From: Struthio camelus
Taxonomy: Eukaryota > Chordata > Aves > Struthioniformes > Struthionidae
DNA length: 64,000 nt
Assembly: GCF_040807025.1 (NCBI RefSeq)
Contig: NC_090945.1
Location: forward strand, 73,047,088 to 73,111,087
Direction: 5' to 3'
Below the pieces are notes generated by a model, which was not told where the DNA came from, ran no database searches, and was given only the letters and a program-made list of their open reading frames with translations. Every line of letters begins with the position of its first letter. The stretch's first letter is position 1. A program made the position numbers and the translations under genes. Positions 38,601 through 50,930 of this stretch are shown here, piece by piece.

Positions 38601-41600
38601 GGCCTGGAGCAGGGAAAGAAGGGAATGGGGATAACAAAACAAACACTACGTTATTCCAGAGAGAAAAAAGCGTGGTGAGCATCTAAAGGAATAGGAATAT
38701 GTGTAATAAACAGCACAGCGTTACTGAAAGGTCATAGGCCCTGCTCCTGTATGTACTTTGGCACATGCCTCTTTCTTGGGAACAGAATATACAGCCATGG
38801 GACTACGCAAGCTGCATAAAGAGAAATACCCTCACAGAGCTGGTATCTGATGTTGATAGTATTAGTTAGATTGCTTATCGTCTTTAGCAGGTCTGAAGGG
38901 TTACTGCTATAAAGGAAACCCCCCAAATCCAGTATCTTTTTCTCTTTTCAGCCTATGCAGATGCTCAGTGTTTCTTAATCAAAATAATAGTGCTTGTGAC
39001 AGCTGCTTGGAGGGGCGCTATATTTATATACTCATGGTCTCAGACAGAATTAATACACCTCTATAAGGCTATCATAAACCTATAAACACCATTTTGCTTT
39101 CTGAATTGAATTTATGAGGATCTGTTTTTTTAGCAGAGTCCAAAGTGAGCTGACACATCCAGATACTTGGATGCAGGCATAAGGGCTGAATATATGTTCG
39201 GTTTAGATGTTAATTGTCCAGTAAAATGGAAGTATCCTTGAAAGAAGAACTGGCTACATGCTAAAAACAAACAAGCAATCTCTCGTTCCCCCCTCCCCCC
39301 CCCCCAAACACCTTTCAGGTTCAGACTGTGTGAACTATCTGACAGAGGACTGCAGTCCCTTGGGATCGAGGTAGACTGGAAAGATCCACCTGAACATGGG
39401 AGAAGGGGAAAAGTTGGAATGCCTGTACAAGGAAGGGCTTCCCACCGGCCATTTTGGAGAGAAAATTAGAGTTTTGAAAATGGGTTTTGGGGGGGAAGAG
39501 GGATTCTGCCTGCTGCAGAAGACTCTGCCTTAAATCCCCCCAAATACCTGGAAACAGGGAAAAAAACCCACATGCTGTTCTCCTATTACATATTTCTTTG
39601 CTTTATAAAGAATGATCCATTTAGTAAAATCATGTGCTCCTGGAGGGTTGAATTATAAATAAGAATATCCAGTGAGGAAAGAAATATGTAAACTGTTGGG
39701 AGTCTTGGCAGTGGGGATTTTAGGGCTGGCTCTGGCAAACGGGCTGTCAGATCTTATTTTCAGGAGAGAGATTTGCTTAGGCAAGTGAATGAAGATCTCA
39801 GAGAAAAAGAGGGAATCTTCTCCAGTAGAAAGCAAGAAGCTCCAAAGCAGGTAGATCTACAGTGTGAAATCGAAACACAGGTACCTAGCGCACATCCGAG
39901 GAAAGGATACTTCTTTGTGTAAGACTTGCCAGCAAAGAAAGAGATTCTTAATCACTGTCTCATTACTGTAAACAGTAGCTTAAGGTAGCAGTAAAATATT
40001 ATCCTTCCATGGCATTCTCGTTTCGCAAGCTGTTAAAATGTAGCTGCTTTGCCAGAAAAGCAGTCTTCTGAACAGCTTAAACGCTCTCTCATACAAGAAG
40101 TCCGCAATTGAACCACTACTAAGGACGTCTTCGAAATGAAGCTCTTCCTTTTTTTTTCCAAGTGAGCAGCGTGCTCTTTCCTCATATTTTACCTATATTA
40201 GGCCTACAGTGGCAATTCAATTTCAAACTGCATTAAAATCCCATGGCTCATATTCTAAAGGATACTTAAATGTCAACGTGCCTGTTAACGAATCTGGCCC
40301 CGTGGCCACCCGTTCTCTGCCGAGAGTGAAACACTGGCAGAGTAACTCTCCAAGTCCTGCGTTTTGGCCAGATTCAGTTAGCTGAAAGATGTTTAACAAT
40401 CCCAGTCTGCAGGATGGGCAGAGGGGTGAGCGTGTGGCTTCCTATGGCCTAAGACCCTCTGCCCCACGTGCCTTATCCAGTGCTCATGTCCGGGGAAAGC
40501 CTGGCAGGCTCAACCCTTTAGCTCCAAGGATACAACCGGGGAAGGAAGTGCCCAACTCCTGCGTAGCACTAAGGGCCTGGATTTTTTTGCCCCAAAGTGG
40601 AGAGACCTGGAATTAATTTTTTTCACAGTCTCTGAAGGCGTAGGCTCTCATTTCCCACAACCCTGTTGAATGCCCTTATCACTAAGCTGCAAAATTGTGT
40701 ATCATCTTCTTTGCCCTGCTGTCCCCCATGACTCTTGTCGCAGCACCGTGGGGTGCTGGGTTGGATGGCCAAATTCTGAGGTAGCTGTAAAGGGAAGGGA
40801 GCAGAAAAGATCTGACTCCTTCTGTTCATGCTTTTGCACTTGAATATCACCTGGGCTCAGGCTTGCAGACTGCATGCCCAGAGCTACGCCGGTCCTGAGA
40901 ATGGAGGTTTGCGCCATCCCAGGCACTCGTAGGGATTTTTGGCCACCAGCAGTTAGAGATGTGACCCATGCTCTGAGGCATCCTCTGCAGAACGGGGAAA
41001 CACAATGAGCTGCTGAGCTACTGAGATGCTTCTTATATGTGGCTCAGAGAGCACAGTAAAGGCTGGATCTAGGCCTTGCTGAAACATTTAACCAAAAAAA
41101 AAAAAAATCTCTGCTTTGTGACAAGGCAAGACTGCTGGAATAATTTGCGCTGAAGTTTTTGCTCAGCTGCAGCATTCCTGCCTTGTGGTTTCCCTTTGAT
41201 CCCATGAAAACTAAATGAAGGAAAGACACCTATAATGGTCATGATTACATGGACACCTTTACCATACTCTTCAATTCGGTGAGCACCCCAGGACTCGGGA
41301 GCCACATGCTATCTCCATTTTACATCACCTCTTTTGCTGGTGGTGTCACAGCCCCTTAGTGCTACTGACAGTGTATGTATTTACTCTTTTTTAATAAGGA
41401 ATATTCCATACCAAAAGTAAACACACAGATGGAGACTAGATGCTGCTCGTGACATAACTGTGTGTATGTATCTTCTTTTTATTTTTGAGCCATGTTGTCC
41501 TCTTGCTTCTATTTTCCTGAAAACTCAAACAATAATATTTTTCTGAAAGTCAAAGGACTTACTATGTAGGCCAAAATTCCTCCCATGTTTGAACAGTCTG

Positions 41601-42019
41601 CCAGGGCCTCAACCAACATTTGAGAAAAGCCCTTTCAAGTTGCTGCCTTCCCAATACTAAAATCCACTTGCCTAACGAAAATGTTTATTTTAAAATAGTT
41701 GGGGGCTGCCATGAGGCACTTCATTAAATGAGCTTCTGCTTATATTGAAAAATAGGAAAAGAAAAAGAAAAATAAAACAGCACTTTACAGAGAAAGTCTT
41801 GTGTACTGAGGAAGTGATTCAAAGCCCCATGACCCAGCTTGCTGTTGTGGCAAAGGTGCCACTTTTTGCTTTAGAGCTGGGCTAAGCTGCCTTGCAAGCT
41901 TCAGTCTCAGCACAGAACTGTTTGGAGGCTTCTGGAAAACCCTGAAATTTTGATTAAGGCCTCGTCTATAGTGGTAAGTTTGTCCTGTTTTTCTTCACTG
42001 TTGCCAGTGTGCTATTATA
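38601..42019. other. Noncoding DNA upstream of CYTL1
   Basis: Apart from the poly-C tract at 39.3 kb I see no repeats or coding potential. The stretch between CYTL1 and the CpG-rich islet is a natural place for CYTL1 control elements, though none is demonstrable here. Confidence 0.55.
39288..39305. repeat. Poly-C tract
   Basis: A run of 17 C bases broken by one T. On the minus strand this is a G run that could form a quadruplex, and it is a likely site of sequencing length error. Confidence 0.8.
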
Positions 42020-42320
42020 GTTGCGCTTTGGAGAGCCTTTATGTGGACACCAGCGCTGCGTTGGCAGTAAGGGTTGTGCAGCATCACACACTCGGGGGTG
42101 CTGGGCAGAGCACCGCCAGCGGCGCGGGTGCAGGAGGAGGGTAGCATGCCTCAGCACGGCATGCCCTCCTTGGAGGAGCGGGGTTTCCAGCCCGTCTCTT
42201 TTGCAGCCTCCTGCTCGTCCTAGGTCTCCGGGGGAGAGCCGTGCAGCTTGGTCGGGCCGCGTGGACTGCACAAGGCAGGAAGGTAGGACTCGGGGCTGGC
42301 GCTGTCGCGGGGCTGCTGTG
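42020..42320. promoter_or_regulatory. Small CpG-rich islet upstream of CYTL1
   Basis: About 300 bases of clearly raised GC and roughly 20 CpG dinucleotides in a region where CpG is otherwise scarce. It lies 3.6 kb upstream of the CYTL1 start. It contains overlapping chance frames on both strands with no recognisable protein, and a plausible splice donor (AAGGTAGGA) at about 42280. It could be a minor promoter, an enhancer or the first exon of a noncoding transcript. The evidence is composition only. Confidence 0.4.
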
Positions 42321-42910
42321 GCAATGCCATTTGGGATTATTAAGGAATGGTTTCCCTCTCCTCTGTTTACTCAGTGACACAGCTCTCTTTTTCCTACACT
42401 GCTGTCGTTATTTCCAGTATTTTAAGAAATTTACATATATATTGAGGAAACAGATGTTACTGCTAAAAAGCCTTTTTTTAGATGAAATGGTTGTAGAAGC
42501 AGTTAAGTCGTCTGGGTCAGAAAAAGACACTAGATGTTCTGCAGCCCACAGGCTTTGCCGGCATGAACCTGGCACTAGATGCTTTTACCTGCAGATAAAC
42601 ATATGGAAAAGGGGTGTCCTGTGAGCTGGGACAGAGGCAGGACAGTTCAGCAGTGGCTGCACTAGTCAGGGGTGAGGGAATGCGAATAATTTCCTTGTGC
42701 TACCACAGAACAGTGGCCAAATCATTTACACTGACAGCACTAGTAGACATCTCCCCACGCTGTCTGCCAAACCTGCTCTCCCAATGAGCTGGGAATTGGG
42801 GTAGTAAGACCACGCTGCCCTCCAGGGCGCTCAGCTCACAGTGGTGTCGGTGCCCGAGACAGCTCAGAGACGTGCGTGTGAACTGCCGTCGCTACGGTGC
42901 AGAAAAATAT

Positions 42911-43005
42911 CCCGTCTTTGCTGAGCCTCGGTTCCTTGTCTGTATTCCGGGGATAATGGCACTTCCCACGGACGCTTTGGGAACTAGCCATTAATGCCAG
43001 AGAAG
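42911..43005 (+). mobile_element. MIR-type SINE remnant
   Basis: 'gcctcggttccttgtctgta' followed by 'ggggataatggcacttccca' and 'gggaactagccattaatgcc' matches, in order, the second half of MIR on the plus strand. It lies just outside the CpG-rich islet at 42.0-42.3 kb. Divergence is high but the block order is convincing. Confidence 0.6.
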
Positions 43006-46000
43006 CAGCAGATTAGGCACAATTTTAGTCCTGTCAGTGATACTCTTTTCAGGGACTGCGAGGCTTACTGATTCAAGTAATGTGGGATTTAGAGTCTTAA
43101 GCCTTGCTGAGAAAAAGGCACTTCTACCGCGGAGTAACTAACCAGCCATCTCTGGTAAAATAACAGCGGTACTTTCCTGTGAGGTTCCCTGGCTGGGACC
43201 AAGCGTGGGCAGAGCTGCAGCACCTCGTCCCCTTGCAGCAGTACAGAAGTGCCTTGTCTGCACCGTGCCTGGGTTTGGAGACTGCTCTGCCTGTGAGTTA
43301 TCTCGCGGTAAAAACGGACCTTGCTAACGCTGAAGACAGGGCCTCGGCAACATGATTTGGGGGCAGGAGCCTTGTTTAGCTTTAGATCAGTGTTCAGGAA
43401 AAAAAGCCATGGGGAAGTAAGTCGAGCTGTTCATGCTTTTCCTGCTACCCCGTTTGCCTCCCTTCCCCTCTCTCTCTGCATGCACGTGCACACGTGGCAG
43501 ATAGTTCCAGGCCTTATCACTGCTGGTCACCTTCCACCCCCCCAGTTACATTCACAATGAAAAATTATGTCAGCCGGCAAGGAGTGTATCAGAGACAATG
43601 CAAATAAATGTATTCTTCTACTAAATTTATCCCTGACATAAGCCCACGGAGGAATTCAAGCGCTGAATCAATGCGAGGTCTGTGCTACCTGCTCTCGGAA
43701 GCTGTCCCTCCAAGGAGCTCTTGTCTACCCTGTGGTTAATCCATAAGGAAAGAAGAGACTTCATTTGCCAGGACTGGTATTCCCACACCTTTCAGAAGCA
43801 TTATGTCACTAAAAGAAATAAATGGATGAGACTGAAAGTGCAACTGTGTATGGTAACCTGGTCCAAGCTAGAGAGGAATCCAAAGAGACTTCTCTGCTGA
43901 ACTACAGCATGCACAGGAGCTTTCTCAGTACATGCGTAGCATGCTATCAGGTTCAGTTTTCTATTTATTCTTGCCTAGAAACCTGCAAACGTCAAAGCTT
44001 ATGTTGCTGTGTGTATTTCTAGATATAAACAACAGTTCTTCCAGCAGACTAACACAACTGCAAGGCAAAATAAATTCTCGTCTCAACTGGCTGAGAAGGT
44101 GAAGTACAGGTCCATATAATACACCATGTCCCCATAGTTCTGATTTCTTTTCTACAGACTGCTTTTCATATTTTATGTTTAAACATAATGGATGAAACCC
44201 TGCCGTAGCTGAAATCAATGACACAAGTCACAGACTCCTGCAGATCCACGTTCTCACTTTAGATTTAAACTCGTGTTCATCGGCTTCAGTATCACTGAAG
44301 CAGTGAAGCCAAACCAATAGTAAATCAGACACGTTATTTCCTGCTCCTCATGGAGAGCTTTACCTTTGGGAGCCCTGACTGTTGGAGATATGAAACAGGT
44401 TCAAAGCCATCTTTGCCGGTCCCCTAAAACTAAATGATGTGACAAGTATCTTGTACGGGTGTAAATACTCTTCTGTGGCACAAAAATGTATAAAATAAGG
44501 TGGGAATAGTTGATGATTTACTCTGCTTGGTAAAATCCAGAAGTCATGAACATAACTGGAGTTTCATTCTCTTTAAGAAAATTAATAAGTTTATCAAACC
44601 TTATATTTTTGTTCTATGAGCTTGCCTTGAAATAGTACCAGGTAAGTAAACGTCTGAGCATGTCAGAAACTGATCTCAATACCCATACTGTGTTTCAGAT
44701 GCAGTTTTCAATTCAAACTGAATTGCACTTTTCATTGCAACTCTTCTGCTTCACATCATGTTGATAAAAAGAAAAAGAATCTCTTCTGCTTCAGAACCAC
44801 ATGTAATGAATTCCCAGGTGACTAGATGTCCCTGTAAGCATGTTTTTAATTTGTTTTTGTTTAATCTAGGTGACTAAGAAAATAATCAGTTGAAGACTCA
44901 TGCATATTTTATGAAACGTATCTGCAGACATGCCTGAAATAGTTACGATGGCTCCCTTTGGAATTAGACCATAGCTTAATGCCGTGTCTTCTCTACACGG
45001 GAACATTGTATTGCTGGATCAGTAGAGCCAGAGGCAGTATTGCCCCAAGCCCAGATACACAGCTTAGGTGTGGGCAGCATTCAACAAGTAGTTTTGAGAA
45101 CATCTGTAAGTGCAAGGTGCCCACCCGTCCCCCCCTTTGCCCAACCAGCTGCCTCACAGACAGTTTCCTTGTGAGCATGGGGTAGCGCACTAACCGGGGC
45201 TGCTGCACGTGGTACGCGGAGAGGAGAGTGCTGTGCGAGAGATGGAGGTCACCACCCGGATAAAAGGCAGGTCAGATCTGAAGGTGTTTTGGGGGACTTT
45301 CTCAGCAGCAGCATATCTATTTATTCTCATTGTTTTAGAAGGTTTGTTTTTACCCATATCGTTATTCCCAAAAGGAAAGAGAAACGATGCAGATCTGAGG
45401 TATCGTTTTATCTGTGTATGCACCGAAGGGTTGTATCAATGGAAACAGGACTGAAGAATTGCCCCAGCTGCAGTGTTATGCCTTTCACAAGAACATAGAA
45501 CAAGCCAAGGTCTTTAACGTCTAAACTTTTAATTTTAGATCATTAAACTTTTGTTGGAAGACTAATCAAACGAACATCTATTTTCTCCCTTTCTGTTCGG
45601 CTGCAGCTTTTTCTTTCTCTTTTCCCTTTTTGTTTGTTTGAGGTTTTAGAAGGGTTGTGGCTGGAGGAGTGAGAACTTGGCTTGATTTAAAATGTAAATG
45701 CAATTCTATCAATCTTCTCCTCTGCTAATAGGCTGCCTGGGCATTTTAAGGGCATATAGTGAAAAGGAAACTGTGACTGCTAAAGAAAAGCCAGCCCCCT
45801 GCTGTTCCTGTTCATATTTATTTCACAATCAGCCCATTGAAATGGTGTGATTCACACTCTGATGCTGTCGTTGTCTAGCTGGCAAAGTCACTGGTGAATT
45901 TAAAGAAGTTTCCCAAGCTGAAAACCAAGCAAACTGCGTTTGGGGCAAAAAGCAGTCTTACCAGCAATGAGAAATAGTGAGTCACTGCAGTGATCTCTCT

Positions 46001-46734
46001 TGCTGAGGCTACCCTTGCAAATGAGTTGTTCTTCTGAAATGAGAAGCTATCTTCAAGAAACTGTAAAAAATATGTTGCTTTTGAAATGTCCTTCTGGTAT
46101 ACATATACATAAAGTATACAAGAGTAAAGTCATGCTTAAGTTTGTAGAAGCAATGTAAATGACCTGTGTTAAAACTGTTCCTCAGGAGTAATACCCAAGA
46201 AAGAGTAAAAGCATGTGTTAGCACACAAGAAGGAAAGAGGCTGCCCAATTCTCCAGTAACCGTGGGTGAATACTAAAGAAAAATCCTGGCTGTTTACCTT
46301 AAATTATCTGGAGTTAATATATTTATTGTCTACCTTGTACTCAAGCAGTTTGTGTGAAATAATGATTTCCCAGGAATATGAAGGCACGCATGGCCAAAAC
46401 ATTATCTTTACTATACTAATCATTATCTATCTTTGTGGTAAGTATTACCATATACCACATTACCGACTTTACATAACTTAAAAACAAAAATTCAGGAGCA
46501 AGTATCAACACAGAAGAGCAGAATATCCTAGAGAAATAAATACAATTCAGTAAAGACTGGATTAATAGTAATAATGAGAAATCCAATAGTATTATGTACT
46601 TGGCTGTTAATTTTAAGATAGAATTTTTCCCAGTTCATTATTAGACAGTGATAGAAGATGCACAAAAATTGAGTTCTGAGTTTATTACAGCATATTTACT
46701 CATGAATTATGGGATGAATAGTCTGATATGGCCA

Positions 46735-46930
46735 TGAAAAAGGTGAATGAAGTCTTTGGATATTTCAGAAGAGTTGTGTCCAGCAGGGACAAGGAAATAT
46801 TGACACCATTATAAAAGCAGGGCTAAGAGCTCATCTGGAATGTTGTACACACTTTTGATCACCTGTGCTCAAGGAGGATGAATTCAAACTGCATGGGGTG
46901 CAGAAAAAGACCATGCTGTGAATGGAAGAG
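46735..46930 (+). mobile_element. Ancient CR1/L3-like LINE fragment
   Basis: Conceptual translation of the plus strand gives pieces resembling the CR1 reverse-transcriptase C-terminal region (SRDKEILTPL and RAHLECC, corresponding to ...EILLPL... and RPHLEYC in intact copies). This is followed by remnants around 'ctcaaggaggatgaattcaa'. Frames are broken. The fragment ends where a GC-rich stretch begins at about 46930. Confidence 0.55.
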
Positions 46931-49324
46931 ATGGTACAACCCAGGCATTTTCCCTTTCTACCTCTCTTTCCTCGATGCCCCGGCACTTTTCCAGCCGCTG
47001 GTCCCTGGCCTGCTGTCTTCGCGGAGCCAGCCGTGGGCGCTGCCGCTCAGGGCACTCCTGCCTATTGCAGTTCCCTGTGCATAGGCTGTTTGGGACCAGC
47101 GGCTCCCTCCAAAGGTGCCATCATCACTTTCTGTGGTAGGGGATGGAGGGGAGGTGGTCCTGCAGGCAGCAGTGTGGGTGCGCTTCTCAGGTGCTCAGGA
47201 AACATGCAAATCCTCACATGCCAGGACCGCAGAGTTTCTACTCTGCAGTTTGGGTTAGGTACCAGACTGTGGCAAGAAGCTACCACTTTGACTGATAGGA
47301 GATACTGAAATGGACCTCCAGAGGCATAACACAGTCCTCCACAGCTTTCAAGGGGAGAGCTCACAAGTGCCTGAAATAAAGTTCAAAGGCCTCTGTGAGT
47401 CCAGGTCGGAGAAGGATGTGGTAACACCCTGACCAGAGAATTGCAGTTGCCCCACAGAGCCCAAATTTGAATACAACTTTAAAACTATTGTGGAAATGGT
47501 GCTGCTCGAGGCTCTCAGAAAAGCTGGGTTTATGCTTTGTGAAAAGCACATATACAAGCAGCACAGCAGCTGCCACCCTCAGAACATCAACCCATTTTAT
47601 TCACTAATTGTGCACAAACAAAAAGGTTGGCATCAACTTTGTTCATGTCAAAAAGATGCAGTTTCAATTCTTCCTATTGCATAATTTAGGTACATGCACT
47701 AAGAAAACAGTTGGCGGAGCTCAGGACAATAGCATTGTCTGCCCCACTGTCGCTGCGACACCAAAGAGAAATGGAGCGAACTGAGTCAAAGAAACAGCAC
47801 ATCGTTCAGCAAAGTATCAAAGTGATCAAAGCAAACGCTTTGATTCTGCTTAACACATACTATTCAGAGACGGGTTACATTTCCAAATGCAGGATGTCAG
47901 TTCTCAATTCCAATAAACTGGCTCTGTAGAAGTTTAGCTTTATACTTTGGTAGGAGTAGGGACTGAAAAAAAAAATCTTTTGCAAAATGCATTTGCCTAA
48001 ACTGTGCTATCAAGTGTTGAACTTGCTAGGAAAAGGCTAAATGTATTTATTACTCTCTGAGGATGCTGCATCTTACTAGAGAGAGACCTAGTGTCTGGGC
48101 TGGGTAGCCCTGCAGAGGAATCCACATTTTGCAAGTGTGAGGAGAAACTCTGAGTTGATCTTTTTGTTCATTAGTATTTAATACACCTCTTTGTTAACAA
48201 AGCCAAGCCTCAGGGGAAAGGATTGTTTTGACTTACATAGTTTGTAGAACGTATTTAAAGAGCTGTATGGAAAAGGTGCCAGGTCATAGTCCTTTACAGC
48301 TAGAAAATATTGATTGATGTTATTTTCATGTAGTTATTTCTCATTCTTTTTCCAAAGAGATAGGCAAGGATTCGAGGCTCCTGATCTAAATGGACTATTG
48401 TGAAATACTGGTTTTTGATGTTATAATTTGACCATTAATGATGTCAAGCGTGAGGCTTTTCTTACATCCTGGCAGGATGTACTCCATTTCTGTCTTTATA
48501 AAAACTTATTTTCTCTGTATGATACAGCAAGTGCAAAGTACAAGCTTCTCCCAGGGACGTATTTTGTTTAGCTGTGTGGAGACATTCCTTTAGGAAGCTT
48601 TGAAGCCAAAGCATGCGCACATACACACACACAACCTGAGAGCTGAAACCTTAAACAGAAAACAAACCAGTGTTGGGCCTGCCGTTTGAATTTCAGTACA
48701 TGTCGAATTGTGTTTTTCACTTTTTTCCTTGTTTTTACTCTCTGAGTTGGTGGACCAATATAGGCACTTTCCAAACACACAGCACTGCCCAAGGGCAGTC
48801 CTATATCCTTTGGCTATGGCAGAGTTAAAAAAAGGACCATATCCACCACGTTGCCTAAACTGTGCTATCACCACATGTATCCACTACGTTTTTGTTCTGC
48901 TTGCATATGAGACAGACACGGTCATCCGTGTTTTTTGTCATGAGTCAAAATTAAAAAATGCAAATGATTTTGTGCAATGTGCACAACCAGCGTGTGACTC
49001 TGGAAGAAAAGTGGTGCAAGATGGGAGATGAGAGATGAAATAAGTAGATGCATGCTTATTGTTTTATACATTATTTTCTTTTGGTCTCTGAAAGCAGATA
49101 TTACGGCATTTTCTCCAAGAGAAAAGTCAAGCTATATTTTCCAAGATGGAACCAGATTTTGATACCCTCCCTGGCAGTTAGTATCAGGAGTAGGATGACT
49201 GCTACAGTAAAAGGATTAAAACCATCAGACTATGACCCTTGCTTAGGACCTCGCTTCTGCAGTGAAGAACAGATTCTATTAGGCCAAACCTGCTGTTAAA
49301 TTGAATTAAGTTATAGTGCTTTGT

Positions 49325-49428
49325 GTTTTTTTATTTTGTTTATTTAACATTTATCTATTTCTTTATCTTTATTTATTTATTTATCTTTTTAACTTTTTAT
49401 TTATTCACCTCTTCAACTCTATTTATTT
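49325..49428. repeat. T-rich low-complexity tract with (ATTT)n
   Basis: About 100 bases composed almost entirely of ATTT and CTTT units on the plus strand. The tract ends where a more GC-rich unique sequence begins (about 49430). No coding or regulatory meaning can be assigned. Confidence 0.8.
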
Positions 49429-50666
49429 CGTGGGTTCCCACCGCAGGAAGGAAAGACAGCAGGGAGCTGTGGGCTGGCCGTGGAAGGCTTGGATGAGCGC
49501 GCATGAAGCCAAACCGTGACGGATGTTTCTGCAGCCGGCCGCAGCGACGGACTTTACACTTCTGCTGCCCAGGCAAAGGCCCATTACAGTCACAGCCCCT
49601 CCTACCAGTGTGCATAGGAGCTCTTTCCTGGTGCTCCCTGCATTGCCAGCTGTCCAAAGGGACAGCAGAGCAGAGGAAGAGACAGTAAATGGCTCTGAAA
49701 TGGCCCCCAAGGAGGGGGAACACACTGTATGGCTTTGCTTTACTCACCATGTACATCCTCCCTCTGGCTGAAGAGCTCTGCTTCTTTGCAGATACGTTTT
49801 GAGTAAATAACTCCATGAGAATTAGGTTGAACTAACAGGTGTGAAAAAAAGAGGGGAGAACAAGGCCAGCTGTGTCTGGGCATGCTTCTAAAGGTTATTG
49901 ACAGAGTAGTAGAGGGAATGACTATAGTCCCCTAGCTGGGTTGCAGGCCTTTTTGGGATACCTGAGTATCTTCTGGCACAAATGAAGAAAATGTTTCTTT
50001 TCCTGATCTGCCTTGCCTAGCGAAGTGCACAGGAACAAAGAGGCAGAGAGGTGCTGGTGTTTGATACTGCAGAACTACAGAAAAATGGCTGAGCCCAGAG
50101 ATAAGCACAAGTCACGCAGTGGATTTTCTGTAGTTTGTTTTGCTCAAGAACACTGCTGGGCAGGGCCTAAGATTTCTTAAATGTCTGGAGCAGTGTTGAA
50201 CATAACTATCATCCCTTAGAAAATTATACTAGTAATTGGAAAGCAGATGCTTAAAATCTAGGGTAAGAGTAATGTAAATGAGGGTGAGTTTTTTTCCCCT
50301 CCTATTGCTCTTCTGCTTAAGCTGGCATTAAACTGTAGGTGTGGTACTTATATTCTCAGAAGAAACACAAGTTGATTTGGGATTAGAGTGATGATACTGA
50401 GAGATTCTTCATATGGAACTGGTGTATGAGTTGCTTGAATTGCCATTGCAATATGTGAACAAGTTTTCAGCTGTGTAAGAGATCAACATCTGGTGCTGAC
50501 CTCTTTTTTAAAGAAAATACTGCTTGGAAAGAGAAGAAGGTGTTCTTTGGGGGCAAACTAAGGCGAACTAAGCTCACAGCGAGCAAAACACTTCAGCACG
50601 TGTGAACTGAGGTATACCACTCAATTTGGGAAGAGCACTCTTCTCTTTGAAACTGTACGTGCTCGT

Positions 50667-50889
50667 CTAAACCTGAGAAAAAACTTCTTCACTGTGAGGG
50701 TGACAGAGCACTGGAACAGGTTGCCCAGAGAGGTGGTGGAGTCTCCTTCGCTGGAGATATTCAAAACCCGTCTGGATGTGATCCTGGGCAATATGCTCTA
50801 GGTGACCCTGCTTGAGCAGGGGGGTTGGACTAGATGACCTCCAGAGGTCCCTTCCAACCTAAACGATTCTGTGCTTCTGTGCTTCTGTG
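50667..50889 (+). mobile_element. CR1 LINE 3' end, short 5'-truncated copy
   Basis: This plus-strand CR1 tail begins abruptly at CTAAACCTGAG and includes the last codons of ORF2 (stop at 50799-50801). It then runs through the conserved 3' untranslated tail and ends in an octamer series, one ATTCTGTG followed by two CTTCTGTG (50866-50889). It is nearly identical to the copy at 56.06-56.70 kb, and the similarity continues past the octamers into flanking DNA. Confidence 0.93.
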
Positions 50890-50930
50890 TGCCTACAGCA
50901 TAAACGGTGGGTAAAAACTGCCAGAAAAAG
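50667..50930 (+). repeat. Left arm of 264-base inverted repeat (CR1 tail plus 41-base flank)
   Basis: Read on the plus strand, this segment aligns without gaps to the minus strand of 56020-56283. I counted 4 mismatches in 264 bases. The first 223 bases are CR1; the last 41 (50890-50930) are beyond the CR1 octamers and are not a known part of CR1. Similarity stops sharply at 50930. The arms enclose a spacer of 5,089 bases. Confidence 0.92.

Larger units (their letters stand above)
43006..50666. other. Intergenic DNA
   Basis: Holds the ancient CR1-like fragment at 46.7 kb, a moderately GC-rich patch at 46.95-47.15 kb and the T-rich tract at 49.3 kb. Frames up to 139 codons occur (49816-49397, minus) but none resembles a known protein. 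Confidence 0.55.

Noticed and set aside
42021-42380. Overlapping frames of about 100-118 codons on both strands
   Set aside because: GC-rich islet composition explains them. Frames are open on both strands at once and none resembles a known protein.
49397-49816. 139-codon minus-strand frame
   Set aside because: It overlaps another frame on the same strand and several on the other, and shows no domain; it sits in a locally GC-richer patch.
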